Shown piece by piece: positions 1 to 10,649 of a stretch of DNA of 64,000 bases. Origin of the DNA: Selaginella moellendorffii (taxonomy: Eukaryota; Streptophyta; Lycopodiopsida; Selaginellales; Selaginellaceae); contig NW_003314292.1 in NCBI RefSeq assembly GCF_000143415.4, positions 1,377,666 to 1,441,665 on the forward strand, read 5' to 3'. Every line of letters starts with the position of its first letter. The stretch's first letter is position 1. The position numbers were made by a program, and so were the translations under genes. Below the pieces are notes generated by a model. That model had not been told where the DNA came from. It did not search any database and worked only from the letters and a program-made list of their open reading frames with translations.

Positions 1-790
1 AGCACCTCCTACGACATTTGCGGCAATCACAAAGTCAACATGGCTCCGAGCTTTTACTTTTCCGATGCTCAACAGCAGAAGCAAGCCTCTCAGGTGGTGG
101 AGAGAAGACGAACAACCTCCCAAAGTCAGCCTTCCTCCGACCTGTCTTCTTGAGAGCGCATGGAACCTGTGACGTTAACTTGTTCCACGAAAAAGTCCCT
201 CGTCACGCTTAGAACCACGAGGAGTTGCAATAGCTCTCGAGAGGAGGAAGTAAAAACCAAGAGTTACTCGTGGAAGATCTTGAGTGGGACGTTTATTCGA
301 TCGTGATTCCAGTCTAGTGGCAGTAGCAGAAATGGAAACAGGAAACATTTAGGAGCAGGCAAACCATTCGAGGGGTCAGCCACGTCGACTAACTGTCGGG
401 GATTACAGCCTGGCAAGCTGATCGGCGCAGCATGTCTGTGCTACTCAGACATGCTGACATGCACGGCTCGATGAAATTATCCACGCACATCTGGAGCTCT
501 GTGAGTCGGAAATCTGCGTTATCATACGTCATTCAGAAAGCCGTTAGCGCGAGTTGTTTTTTCCAGATTGGAGAAAGAGAATTTGGAAAATACCAGGGTG
601 GGATATTGGGTTTCTTTTTTCGCAACAGGTAAGGCTTGCTTGGAGCATGCGGTTAATTTTGTCATTTTAGGAGTTCTTACACAGCTTACATTTCTAAGAG
701 TGGGAAAGTATGAAACGAACCATAAATTTATTGGTTCAAGACATTTAAATCTCTAGCCTCTCAAACCTCTCATCTAGACAATTCAGAGCG
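1..790 (+). repeat. Duplicated 3'-flank block, copy 1
   Basis: This block is nearly identical to 7175-7915 and to the reverse complement of about 20770-21700. In all three places it lies immediately downstream of the 3' end of a half-MFS-type gene. It contains an open-frame-like stretch (Ser/Arg-rich, including ERMEPVTLTC) that is open in copy 2 but interrupted here by a stop and small indels. It probably continues off the left edge of the window. No function recognised. Confidence 0.85.
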
Positions 791-801
791 AATTCTCAGA
801 A

Positions 802-1618
802 TTAACAACTCTGAGGTTTTCTGAGGCTCTTCAGATTTTTTGGTAAAGTATTCCCTGTAGCCTCGGCAAACTCCCTCAAAGCTTCAATAGCGTTCTCTTG
901 GCGCACAGCAAGCCGCTTGTCCATATCCATTTCTCCCAACCTATTGCAGCTACCATATAGCATTTCGAGTGGCGACTGCAACATGTAGAAATGAATCAAC
1001 ATCCCGTGGACAATTGCAGCGATCGATCCCACAAGTAGAAGGGCTTGTCTATGCCATCCCAGCGGTGGAGCAACGGTGCCCAAAACACAGGCAGCCATGT
1101 AACTCAAACCCCTCGTCATGTACACCACTATGAACTTGAACAATCCAGGCCCGTCATACCATCTGTCAGGAGCTGGTTGTAATACCGGAGTGAAAAGTCC
1201 ACAGCATGATATCGCCAGCAGCGGAAGCATCACCCATTGATTTGTGCTCATTATGGAACACACACCACTGAGAAAACCGCTGGTGCCTCCAACAAGAAAA
1301 CCATATGCATTGCTTTTCTTTCGACCCAAAAGGGCAACGAAAAATACTGCATGGACGCACTTGTCAGTCTCGAGAGAGAAAGCAGTGAAACACTTAACAT
1401 GCTACGAAGACGGGAACCAAAGCAGAAGCTCCGCTTCCTTCGGGGAACTCAGGGGGCCAAAATATGGCACCCATGTAGAACGCATATATAGTGAAGCAAT
1501 GACTAACAAGATTCATCAAGAACTGGCGCCGTATAATCCAGTGCCCACTGAGGTTCCAACTCTCATAGATATCAGCAAGATCATACTCACCATTTGGGCT
1601 CAACAATCCCTGCTCCAT
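802..1618 (-). CDS. Half-size MFS-like membrane protein, copy 1
   Basis: Two exons on the reverse strand, 1618-1399 and 1346-802, give 254 residues. The intron has a GTTAAG donor where sister copies have GTAAGT, so splicing may be weaker. The start is placed at the MEQGLLSPNGEYDLADIY motif shared by all family members. About six hydrophobic segments are visible. GRKK follows TM2, as in the MFS loop 2-3, and the motif FYMLQSPLEMLYG follows TM6, resembling the SPRWL-type motif of plant organic cation/carnitine transporters. The tail (EALREFAEATGNTLPKNLKSL) resembles the start of the OCT central loop. The C-terminal six helices of a full MFS are absent. Transport activity is not demonstrated; the family assignment is inferred from motif order. 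Confidence 0.75.
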
Positions 1619-1955
1619 AGGGTAACCTAGATTGTCCTGCAAATATATCCCTGACTGTAGCTCATCCGACGGCTATTAGAGGTGTGGCGAGAGCCTTTTG
1701 GGCTGTGCTTTTCATGACAAAGATTCCAAGGAGGTGCTGTCTGCCGGCTTTACTTGGCTCCACGGGCCATGATAAGTGCGGCTTGGTCAGACACAACTAG
1801 ATCAAAAAGCTTCTACTACCATCAATCTAAAACTTGGAGGGAATCTAAGTGGGGGAAGTTTTTTTTTCTGCACTGGGTTTCGCTTTGCAGAATGGGGAGT
1901 TTACGTCCAAGTTGTCCATGGTCACGCAGTAATGCTTGTCCAAGTTGTAGCAGCG

Positions 1956-3312
1956 TTAAAACTTCGCTCGCGCCTCCTCCGGGGACACCTCCGCCGCCGA
2001 CGCCGCCGCCCCAAATGCAGCACTGGGCGTGCTTGCTGGAGCTCCTCCTCCGCCAAAAATCGCCGCCGCCGTCCCAAATGTGCTCGCTGGAGTCTCTCCG
2101 CCAAACCAGCCTCCGGAGGACGTGTTCTTTGCTGGAGCTTGACTCGATACCTGCTCGAAAATACGCGATGGTGTGAAGAAGGCCCCGGACCACGTTTGAG
2201 CTCTGCCAGAACACGGGCCAAATGTGTGCTGGAAAGCATGCGACGGTGCTGCTGGTGCGAAGGGTGATTGTGGGTGATTGATGCTGGTGCGAATGGTTGT
2301 GGCGGTGGTGTTGCGAAGGGAGATGGAGAGGCCGGCGACGTTTTCGTTTTCTTGCTCTTGAGATGCTCCGCCACTCTTTTCAAGCACCACGTTCGGATTG
2401 GAGCCGCTGTTCGTCCCCAGCACCAGCGCCAGGAGCTCGCCGACGTCGACCTCCTTCTTCCGATCATCATCAGCCCCTTGATCTCGCCCAGGAGCCTGTG
2501 ATCCTCCACGCTCAAGTGGAGCTTCACTGTCGACTTGAGCATCTGGAAGTCGCTGGTGTCCATGGCCACCGATCCGGCCCTGGCAGCCGGGAAGACGGTG
2601 TCCTGCTTGGCTTCGTCCGACACGAACACGAAGATCCTCTCGTCCGGAGCCCACAGCCCATCGCTCACGTCCAAAACGTCTGCCATCTTCACATTCATGG
2701 CCGACTGGCTATCGATCCCATGCACACCCTCCTGGTTTTCACCAAGATCTCCTTGAGTTGCGCCTTGTTCGCCACCAACCCAATGTAGAGATCGTAAACA
2801 TCGTAGCCGAGCTTGTTGGCTATGGCGGCAACGAGCTGCTCTTTCCCACTCGCCTGGCGGCCATGGACGAGGTAGCTCCTCTTCCACGCCTTCCCAATCC
2901 TCTTGTAGTAGCTCCCACAAACGCCTCCAGATCCTTGACTAGCGCTCGGCATTCATGGAGCAGTCCAGCGTCTCCAAGCTCGCGGGATGATCGAATTCGC
3001 AGCTCCCCCAGCTCATCTCGTCCACGGTGAAAAGGCGGCGTCGCTTGGAGACGGTGGCAGTGATGTGAGAAAAGTCGGCCTGGATCACGTCGTTAGAGTA
3101 GTGCGGCGGGAATGCCACCATGACATAGCGCGATTCATCAGTGGCCCACGCTCCACTTGAAATCCAGGCCTTGGAACTTGTCACGGGAAAGCCCGGCTGG
3201 AGTCCCAAGATGAAGGGCGTCTTGTCGTCGATCAAGCTCGCCCTGAAGAGCGCCGGCTGCTCCGGATTGACTGCGAGAGAGGAGAGGTAGCTGTTGGCGT
3301 AATTATAGAGCG
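1956..3312 (-). pseudogene. BCS1-like AAA-ATPase, decayed copy A
   Basis: Reverse-strand remnant of a plant BCS1/HSR4-type AAA-ATPase. Readable pieces, in order: the N-terminal AAA-associated region (ATDESRYVMVAFPPHYSND), the pre-Walker segment (SYYKRIGKAWKRSYLVHG), the second-half motif DGLWAPDERIFVFVSDEA and the C-terminal lid. They lie in different frames, so at least three frameshifts are needed (about 2940, 2480 and 2390). Walker A is degenerate (GRQASGKEQ instead of GPPGTGKS-like). The segment that should carry Walker B, between LKEILVKT and DGLW, is missing. The 5' end is cut at about 3312, before the usual start. The C-terminus is Gly/Ala/Phe-rich with several FG dipeptides. Its N-terminal part is paralogous to 19221-19520. 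Confidence 0.75.
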
Positions 3313-3400
3313 CCGTCGTTCTCGTATCCGCGTGGCAGACTGTGCCAACACAGCCGCCACCTCAGCAGTCAACGCCACATCGGCCTGCCACCTGTGCCAA
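3312..3400. repeat. Short repeat shared with 25150-25235
   Basis: Sequence beginning CGTATCCGCGTGGCAG and continuing through GCCGCCACCTCAGCAG is repeated near-identically at about 25150-25235. Here it abuts the broken 5' end of the AAA copy; there it abuts a PPR fragment. It therefore marks a duplication or insertion junction. No coding content assigned. Confidence 0.6.
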
Positions 3401-3489
3401 GCATTGGATGCTCAAAAAGCCATATTCACGGATCTCAACCTGAAAAACAAGGAATTTAGGCCTGGCAAGATAGAGAGATATAAACATGC

Positions 3490-3880
3490 ATACGAGGTGA
3501 GTTCTTCCATTATCCACCTTTCCAGGTCTCAAAACTAAATAGCTACGTCCTTGTGCTTGTTTCTCCCAGCTCATATTGATTATTAAAAGTCCGCAAAGCT
3601 TCTCCAGTGTTTCACCTGTATCGAGCAGCTCCTTTGCAGAAGTAGGCAATCGATGCACAAAAGTTTGTAGACATCAAAATGCTTGGACTCACGCTTGTTT
3701 CTCCAGTCTTTCCAAGCTGAGGTTGAGCACGATCAGGTCACCCATCAGGCGCATGATATCCAAGCTACCACTCCACGCCACCCGACCCAGATCACTCTAC
3801 ATGACATTCTCGGACGATGGCCAGGACCTTCTCATCAAGAGTGTGGTGGAGCAATGTGGAATAAAAGCTGTCCATGAAGA
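3490..3880 (+). pseudogene. Truncated ACP-like gene copy with upstream flank
   Basis: About 3490-3680 matches 18310-18640, the flank upstream of the ACP-like gene. About 3683-3880 matches the first coding exon of that gene up to the residues QCGI-AVH. Homology stops just before the segment that would encode the carrier motif, so the helix II region is lost. Small indels break the frame of the targeting-peptide region. It lies head-to-head with AAA copy A; at the second locus the ACP-like gene also sits next to an AAA fragment. The two genes were therefore probably duplicated together. Confidence 0.65.
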
Positions 3881-4589
3881 TCTGGTTGTCATGGAGATGT
3901 GTTATGCTGTGGAACAAACAAAAGATTAGTTTGACACTGTCCATGACTATAACAAAAGTTTCAACAGAAAAACTGTGTAGCATCTACAATATGCTCAACC
4001 CTATCCATCCAGCCGTGCAGACTTGGTTTGCATCTCTTTGATTTTTTTTAATGGCTGCTTACATTCTTTGTGACTTCATTGAAAATTCACAGTTAGATCA
4101 TTCTTTTGTTGATTCTCTACTTGAAAATGCCTTTTCATCAATGAATAGCCTATGATACTCTTGTTCAAATATTACACATGCAAGAGAATATTTTATCTAA
4201 ATGAATAATATTTTTCTGTGGTTTTCTTAATAATAGTGCTTATTATTTATTAATCATATCGATCAATTAGGAGATTATAATTATAAAAATGTTTATAATT
4301 TATAAAAAAGAGATTAATTATTACATAGAATAACTAGAATATACTAGAAAGTGTTTATAGAATATAAACATGTTTATAATTTATAAATACACAATTAATA
4401 TAAATGAAAAACAACCATTAGATGGTAGAATATCCCAAAATATCAAGTATATTCTAGGTATATTCATTACCCTAAGGTTTTTTTAAAAAAATTAATAAAA
4501 AAAAAATATTTATAATATTATAAATTTTTTAAATAATATTTAAAATTATTTTGCATATATAAAGTTTGTAAATACATATATTACCCTGG

Positions 4590-6540
4590 CTAAGTAATAC
4601 ACTAATTATAGTACTATAACATATAGACCATCCATTTGAGACTGAATTTAGTCCATCCATTTTTGTATATAAATAAGGGTTTAAACCCAATTAATACATC
4701 TCGAACACTCACATTGGTGGGCATTGCAATTTGTCCCTAAAATACAAAGCTTTTTGGTAGTGCTTTGGTCTATTATTCAGGATTATGCTTTTTGTTTTTA
4801 TTTCTTCATTTTTTAAATTTAAATTTATATTAGCTCTTTGGAAGATCTAGAACTCTAACTATCACTGTGTTTAAATTTACTCTTTTTTTTCATTTTCATT
4901 GCATTCTCTTTTTCTATTATGCTATGTCATCATTGATTAAAGAGTACCTCACTTAAGGTTACTAATGCTACTCTATTGGATAAATTTTTTGGTGTTATGA
5001 GGTGTGATCATATTGATGTTGCACCCATCATTGATGTGTTGTCATTTCCAACTTTTGTGAGACATGATTACATAGTTTATTTTATTCTCAGTGTTTTGCT
5101 ATTTAACATTGCTATGGAGTATGATTGTGATATTGATTGACAAGCTATGGATAATGCCTTAGTTCTTAATTCTTAGTTTGAGTTTATGGAAAGATGATAT
5201 GTATAAGCTCAAGTGGATTCTAGATTGTTTTGATAAGCTTTATTATTATAGAGATAGCTTTAGAAATGAAGTGGAGATTTTATAGGGTAGATGTCAATTT
5301 TTCAATCTACCATTTAATCCTTTTTTTTTTTTTTACATTTTGCTCTTTCCTAACTTTTTTTTATTTCTTGGCTTAAGCCAACTTCTTTATTTACAGAATT
5401 TCCTTTTTATAGCACATCAATCATTTGTGACTTTTATGATTTTTATTCTTAGTCAATTGTTGAATTGAGTATTTTCTATCTTTTTTATACTAATTTAGAT
5501 GTTAAATATGTGTGGGAAGTTGCAAATCTTGTTTTTGTTTCTTTGGCAAAGTCTTTGATCAATTTTGGTGTTGAATATTCCTTTCTTCCAAGGTTAAGTC
5601 ACTTTAACCAGAGTTTTAAGTTGAGTGCATGTCTCTAATTGTAACTGTTAGTGAGAGTTTTTGTTTTATTGTTATTGTTAAAGAGTTTATGTATTTCCTT
5701 GAGAGTGTGAATATTTCTATTAATTTTTCCATATCAAGTGTTGAGTTATGTGTTGAGGACCTTAAACAACATGAATCTTTTGCTTCTTTTGTATTGGTTG
5801 AAATATTTTACGATAAAGAGTCCTATGCTTTCCAAGCTTTGAGCATATATCCTTTTTTGTTTTCCCATTTTGCATTGACAGGTGCTAAATATTTCTCTTC
5901 CAATGCTTCTTTATTCATTTTTTCTTCTTCCACACTATTTCTTCCTCAATTTTTGTCACTTTCTCTTTTTTATTCCAATGCTTTAAATTTTTTTTCTTCA
6001 GAGGAAGGGGTAGAGGGGATGGATGGCAATTTAGCCCTGACAATAGAGTGAGGATGAGTAGATACAATAGTGGAGTAAGGACAAATAATATAAATTGTGG
6101 AGTGAAAACAAACATAGTGAGTCTAAATGGAATATTTAACCCTGCAAATTTAGAGATGGGATATATTATTTGTTACAATAATGCTTTATGGATTATAGTG
6201 GGTTCTTGCTTTAGTTCAAAATTATGGTTTTGTGGTTGGTTTAAACATTTAAGAGTTGTATATGGAGTTATAATTGATTCATCAGGATTCTATAGTTGAC
6301 TAATGTTTATGCCATGGCTTTGGGTTTTATTTTAATTATGGTTATTAACAAATTTATAAGTGTTTTTATGGGAGCTTTAGATTTTTGTGATAATTTATAA
6401 TTGCTCAGCAAAAGCTTCAGATGTTCAATTAGCTTAGCTAGATAATATGCTAATTATAGTACTTAAACCATCTATTTAGGATTGAATCTGGTCTATCCAT
6501 TTTTGTATATAAGCAAGGGTCTAAACCCCAATTAATATAA
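4590..6540 (+). repeat. Direct repeat pair 4590-4705 / 6425-6540
   Basis: Both ends contain CTAATTATAGTACT, then a shared stretch with CCATTTTTGTATATAA and AAGGGT, then CCAATTAAT. Spacing is about 1.83 kb. The geometry is that of a short LTR pair or two copies of one terminal repeat. No gag or pol homology was recognised between them, and the ends and any target duplication are not clear. Confidence 0.5.
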
Positions 6541-6619
6541 TTACACTCACACATATATAAATTATCTAATATTTTAGGATATGTACTAAATAAATTACTA
6601 ATAGAAACCATGTTTTAGG

Positions 6620-6936
6620 TTGTCATGCAATTTTGGTCATCCATAATCTTGCCTACATAATAGTTCTCTCTCTTCAATATTATGAATCCCTAAATTGCCA
6701 AAACCTCTAGGAAAAGTAAAAGCTTACAAAAAAATGCAATTAGAGAGGGTGGTGGTGGTAAGTTAAATCTTTTGCACTTCAAGCTCCTACCACCTCTCTA
6801 ATTGCATTTCTTGTAAGCTTCTACTTTCCTAGAGGTTCTAGCAATTTAAGGATTCATAATATTGAAGAGAGAGAACAATTATGTAAACAAGATTCCCTAG
6901 TCACCCTTGCATGGACAACCAAAATCACATGACAAG
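6620..6936. repeat. Long inverted repeat (hairpin or foldback)
   Basis: Left arm about 6620-6760 and right arm about 6785-6936 are reverse complements with few mismatches, separated by roughly 25 nt. The best-matched stem includes TTCTCTCTCTTCAATATTAT near 6663 and its complement near 6857-6876. A transcript would fold into a stem of about 130-150 bp. This could be a foldback transposon/MITE or a hairpin small-RNA precursor; the sequence alone does not distinguish them. Confidence 0.75.
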
Positions 6937-7104
6937 TTTTTTCTTTTCCTGTTTCTCGGGAAAATGTAAAAGTCAATGTCTTCTTAGGAGCATTTAAAAA
7001 TAAGGTTGATGAGATACACCTAGAAACTATAAGGAGAAGATGATAACAAATTGGAGTGGAAATATATGCAAATGTATTTTATATTTAATTTAGAAGATAT
7101 AATG

Positions 7105-7915
7105 GCAAGGACACCAAGAGAAGGTTTGGTGAAGAGGACAGCAACAGGTCGGAAGAGAAAATCTCTGATAACCTCTAGCACCTCCTAAGCAAGTCAACAT
7201 GGCTCTGAGCTTTTACTTTTCCAATGCTCAACAGCAGAAGCAAGCCTCTCAGGTGGTGGAGAGAAGACGAAGAACCTCCCAAAGTCAGCCTTCTTCGGAC
7301 CTGTCTTCTCGAGAGCGCATGGAACCTGTGACGTTAACTTGTTCCACGAAAAAGTCCCTTGTCACGCTTAGAACCACGAGGAGTTGCAATAGCGCTCGAG
7401 AAGAGGAAGTAAAACCAAGAGCTACTCGTGGAAGATCTTGAGTGGGACGTTTATTCGATCGTGATTCCAGTCTAGTGGCAGTAGCAGAAATGGAAACAGG
7501 AAACATTTAGGGGCAGGCAAACCATTCGAGGGGTCAGCCACGTCGACTAACTGTTGGGGATTACAGGACGAGCCGCCTGGCCAAGCTGATCGACGCTGCA
7601 TGTCTGTGCTACTCAGACATGCTGACATGCACGGCTCGATGAAATTGTCCACGCACATCTGGAGCTCTATGAGTCGGAAATCTGCGTTATCATACATCAT
7701 TCAGAAAGCCGTTAGCGCGAGTTGTTTTTTCCAGATTGGAGAAAGAGAACTTGGAAAATACCAGGGAAGATTTCAGATGCGGTTATTCAATTTTGTCATT
7801 TTAGGACTATGTCTACCTTTCTAAGAGTGGGAAAGCTTACGAAACTAACCATAAATTTATTGGTTCAGCCTCTCATAAAAGACAATTTTCTAGCCTCTCA
7901 TCTAGACAATTCGCT
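7105..7915 (+). repeat. Duplicated 3'-flank block, copy 2
   Basis: Second copy of the block downstream of a half-MFS gene. It is colinear with 1-790 and inverted relative to 20765-21800. The stretch ACACCAAGAGAAGGTTTGGT near 7110 is also found reverse-complemented near 21760. An 80-codon frame at 7199-7441 (Ser/Arg/Gln-rich, ending EEEVKPRATRGRS) is intact here and partly conserved in the other copies. That may be the C-terminal end of an unknown ancestral gene. Confidence 0.8.
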
Positions 7916-8733
7916 CAGATATGACAACTCTGAGGTTTTATGAAGCTCTTCAGATTTTTTGGTAAAGTATTCCCTGTAGCCTTGGCAAACTCCCTCAAAG
8001 CTTCAATGGTCTTCTCTTGGCGCACAGCAAGCCGCTCATCCATATCCATTTCTACCAACCTATCGGAGCGACCAAATAGCATTTCTAGTGGAGACTGCAA
8101 CATGTAGAAATGAATCAGCATCCCCTGGACAATTGCAGCAATCGATCCCACAAGTAAAAGGGCTTGTCTACGCCATCCCAGCAGTGGAGCAACGGTGCCC
8201 AAAACACAGGCAGCCATGTAACTCGTAATCTTCGTCAGGTACACCACTATGAACTTGAACACTCCGGGCCCGTCATACCATTTGTCAGGAAGTTGTATTA
8301 CCGGAGTGAGAAGTCCACAGCATGATATCGCCAGCAGCAGAAGCATCACCCATTGATTTGTGCTCATTATGGAACACACACCACTGAGAAAACCGCTGGT
8401 GCCTCCAACAAGAAAACCATATGCATTACTTTTCTTTCGACCCAAAAGGCCATAGAAAAATACTGCATGGACGCACTTGTCAGTCTCGAGAGAGAAAACA
8501 GTGAAACACTTACATGATAAGAAGACGGGAACCAAAGCAGAAGCTCCGCTTCCTTCAGGGAACTCAGGGGGCCAAAATATGGCACCCATATAGAACGCAT
8601 ATATAGTGAAGCAATGACAAACAAGATTTATCAAGAACTGGCGCCGTATAATCCAGTGCCCACTGAGGTTCCAACTCTCGTAGATATCAGCAAGATCATA
8701 CTCACCATTTGGGCTCAACAATCCCTGCTCCAT
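7915..8733 (-). CDS. Half-size MFS-like membrane protein, copy 2
   Basis: Exons 8733-8514 and 8462-7915 on the reverse strand give 255 residues. The intron at 8513-8463 is 51 nt, a multiple of three with no in-frame stop, so an unspliced message would simply gain 17 residues after about residue 73. An in-frame ATG lies upstream at 8808, but MEQGLLSPNGEYDLADIY is the start conserved in the family. It carries GRKK after TM2, six hydrophobic segments and the FYMLQSPLEMLFG motif after TM6. It is closest to copy 3, with which it shares about 2.1 kb of inverted duplication. Confidence 0.75.
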   Translation of the reverse strand: MEQGLLSPNGEYDLADIYESWNLSGHWIIRRQFLINLVCHCFTIYAFYMGAIFWPPEFPEGSGASALVPVFLSCKCFTVFSLETDKCVHAVFFYGLLGRKKSNAYGFLVGGTSGFLSGVCSIMSTNQWVMLLLLAISCCGLLTPVIQLPDKWYDGPGVFKFIVVYLTKITSYMAACVLGTVAPLLGWRRQALLLVGSIAAIVQGMLIHFYMLQSPLEMLFGRSDRLVEMDMDERLAVRQEKTIEALREFAKATGNTLPKNLKSFIKPQSCHI

Positions 8734-8739
8734 AGGGTA

Positions 8740-9262
8740 ACTTAGATTGTCCTTTCCCCAAATATATCCTTGACTGTATCTCATCCGACGGCTATTAGAA
8801 AAGGTCATAGCTGATGTGTGAGACCACCCATATCAGCGCTAAACTGCAACGGGCAATTCGTGTCGGGCAAATGCAATCGAAATGCCAATCAATCTCCTGG
8901 AAATTTAGAGATTCATCCACAATGCCTGGAGGTGATCCCGCCTCGATTAAACCACTGAATGGCTACGCTTTCTTTCTCTAGATTGCAAAGTGTTTTCTTA
9001 TATCCTCTTCCAGGGGTTCCTTGTTGCTCGCTCCATCCTCTGGTGTTCAAGGATCCTGCTTAAAATTCATGGTTGAGGCGCATAAAAGACGCTGGAATGA
9101 ATCGATAAGTAAGGCGGCGAAGCATAGCTCTGCTGCTCTAGAATCCATGATCAAGAAGATCCTCGTCTTCTTTCGTAGCAGCACGGTCATGTGGAACTCG
9201 ACATCGTGACGCAAACATTGTTCTTGTGGACCAGGGAATGTCGTCACTTCTTTGTTTGAGAA
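8740..9262 (-). repeat. Upstream arm of the inverted segmental duplication
   Basis: The reverse complement of this stretch matches about 19575-19940, upstream of copy 3. Matching landmarks include GCGTCACGATGT / ACATCGTGACGC and the AATTCATGGTTGAGGCGCAT / complement pair. Together with 7105-8733 it forms one duplicated unit of about 2.1 kb whose second copy is inverted at 19575-21800. The proximal 80 bp should contain the gene's promoter and leader. Confidence 0.75.
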
Positions 9263-9790
9263 TTCAAACAATACACTGGAGCCATATTTGAAGCAAATCT
9301 ATCTCCAAAAACTCCATCTTTTCTGCGTATGCCCACAATGGGCATCTGGACTAGACTCTGATTTTGCTTGACGACAGCGGGATCAAGTGTCCAAAAGGAA
9401 TAGTGNNNNNNNNNNNNNNNNNNNNNNNNNNNNNNNNNNNNNNNNNNNNNNNNNNNNNNNNNNNNNNNNNNNNNNNNNNNNNNNNNNNNNNNNNNNNNNN
9501 NNNNNTAAAGGCATTTTGAAAATGTGGATGCCATATAAGAAATTCGTGTCTTGAAAGATGGTATACTTGTAGCCCGATAAAGTGTTCTGTTCCATGACTG
9601 CGGAAGCCATGAAATTTCTGAAAAGATTTCCAATCCTAGCCATTGTAGCAAACTCAATCGCTAGGAATATGGGACTGCCTTGTGTACTTGACCTGTGGGA
9701 GCATGGTGGACGCTTGCAGGAGATTCAAAAGCCCAGATATGATGCTCTAAGACACACAAACAATAAGGATGTGATGCTCTAGAAGTTTGG
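9263..9790 (-). other. Unrecognised coding-like remnant around an assembly gap
   Basis: Reverse-strand frames on both sides of the N run contain peptide-like sequence (for example KYTIFQDTNFLYGIHIFKMP left of the gap in reading direction). No family is recognised, no clear start is visible and the frames disagree. It may be part of a gene interrupted by the gap. Confidence 0.3.
9406..9505. other. Assembly gap (100 N)
   Basis: Exactly 100 consecutive N, the conventional placeholder for a scaffold gap of unknown size. Linkage between the two sides rests on scaffolding only. Confidence 0.99.
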
Positions 9791-10640
9791 ATTGTGAAAT
9801 TAATTTTATTACATTTATTGGATTAAAATTACAATAAGATAAAAATGTATACACCATTTTATGACATTTATCGACTTATATAAGGGTAAAGAGCAAATAA
9901 GAGCTTTATAATATAGTTAATACGTAGTGCAATTGATATATTATTATTTATTCCATGATATATTTATAAATTGTAATGAAAGTTAATCATTATACTTTAA
10001 TTATATTGTAAAATAAATAAATAAAACAATCAAGCTAAAAATATTTTTGAGGCCATGTTTAAATTTATAGAGGAGCACATATACCTAGAATATGCTTGGA
10101 TATTTTAGAATATTCTATTATCTAACTCTATATTCATTTAGATTAATATTATATTTATAATTTATAATATTCTACTATCTAATGGTTTCTAGAGTTTTAT
10201 ATGAAATATTAGAGTTAGACTATGCACATGTTGGATTGCCCATCCAAGGATTGTTGGATTGCCTGGAGTGCCAAAAAATTGCAACAAAGGAGCAAGAAAA
10301 AGAATACAAAGTCACTGCATATGATCATTAAAACAATATATGGCTTATCTTAATGTGTGATGAATACTCATCTGGATTCATTAATATCAACTTCTCTTCT
10401 AATTACAAATTGATCAATTACTATTAAGTATCACTAAATTTTTATTACTGCTTGCACTAAATTATTTCCAAATCTAGGGAATCAACAATGAATCTTGCTC
10501 ATGGCTCAATAGTGCTGTAGTCAAAGTACTAAGCTCCAGTCTAATGTATCTTTACTCTCTCGCCTAAAACATTATTTTGTGCTATTATTCTTATTAATTC
10601 ATCTGAATTTCACATGAGTAAATGCTTAGCATAATGCCTC
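9790..10640. other. AT-rich intergenic DNA
   Basis: No gene seen. About 10085-10190 (ATATACCTAGAATATGCTTG and onward) resembles the reverse complement of about 4380-4470. Confidence 0.6.
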
Positions 10641-10649
10641 AACCGAAGA

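Larger units (their letters stand above)
3990..7100. other. AT-rich intergenic DNA
   Basis: Strongly AT-rich DNA with homopolymer runs and no convincing gene. The 140-codon open frame at 5629-6051 is Ser/Phe-rich, matches no family I know and is probably chance. The interval holds a direct-repeat pair and a long inverted repeat, listed separately. About 4380-4470 (reverse) also resembles 10085-10190 and, more weakly, 59093-59215, which suggests a dispersed AT-rich element. Confidence 0.7.

Noticed and set aside
1754-2267. Forward frames rich in Pro/Arg opposite the AAA remnant
   Set aside because: Antisense of the Gly/Ala-rich AAA tail. The reverse strand carries the recognisable homology.
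5629-6051. 140-codon forward frame in AT-rich DNA
   Set aside because: Low-complexity Ser/Phe composition, no start context, no recognisable domain. Flanking DNA is non-genic.
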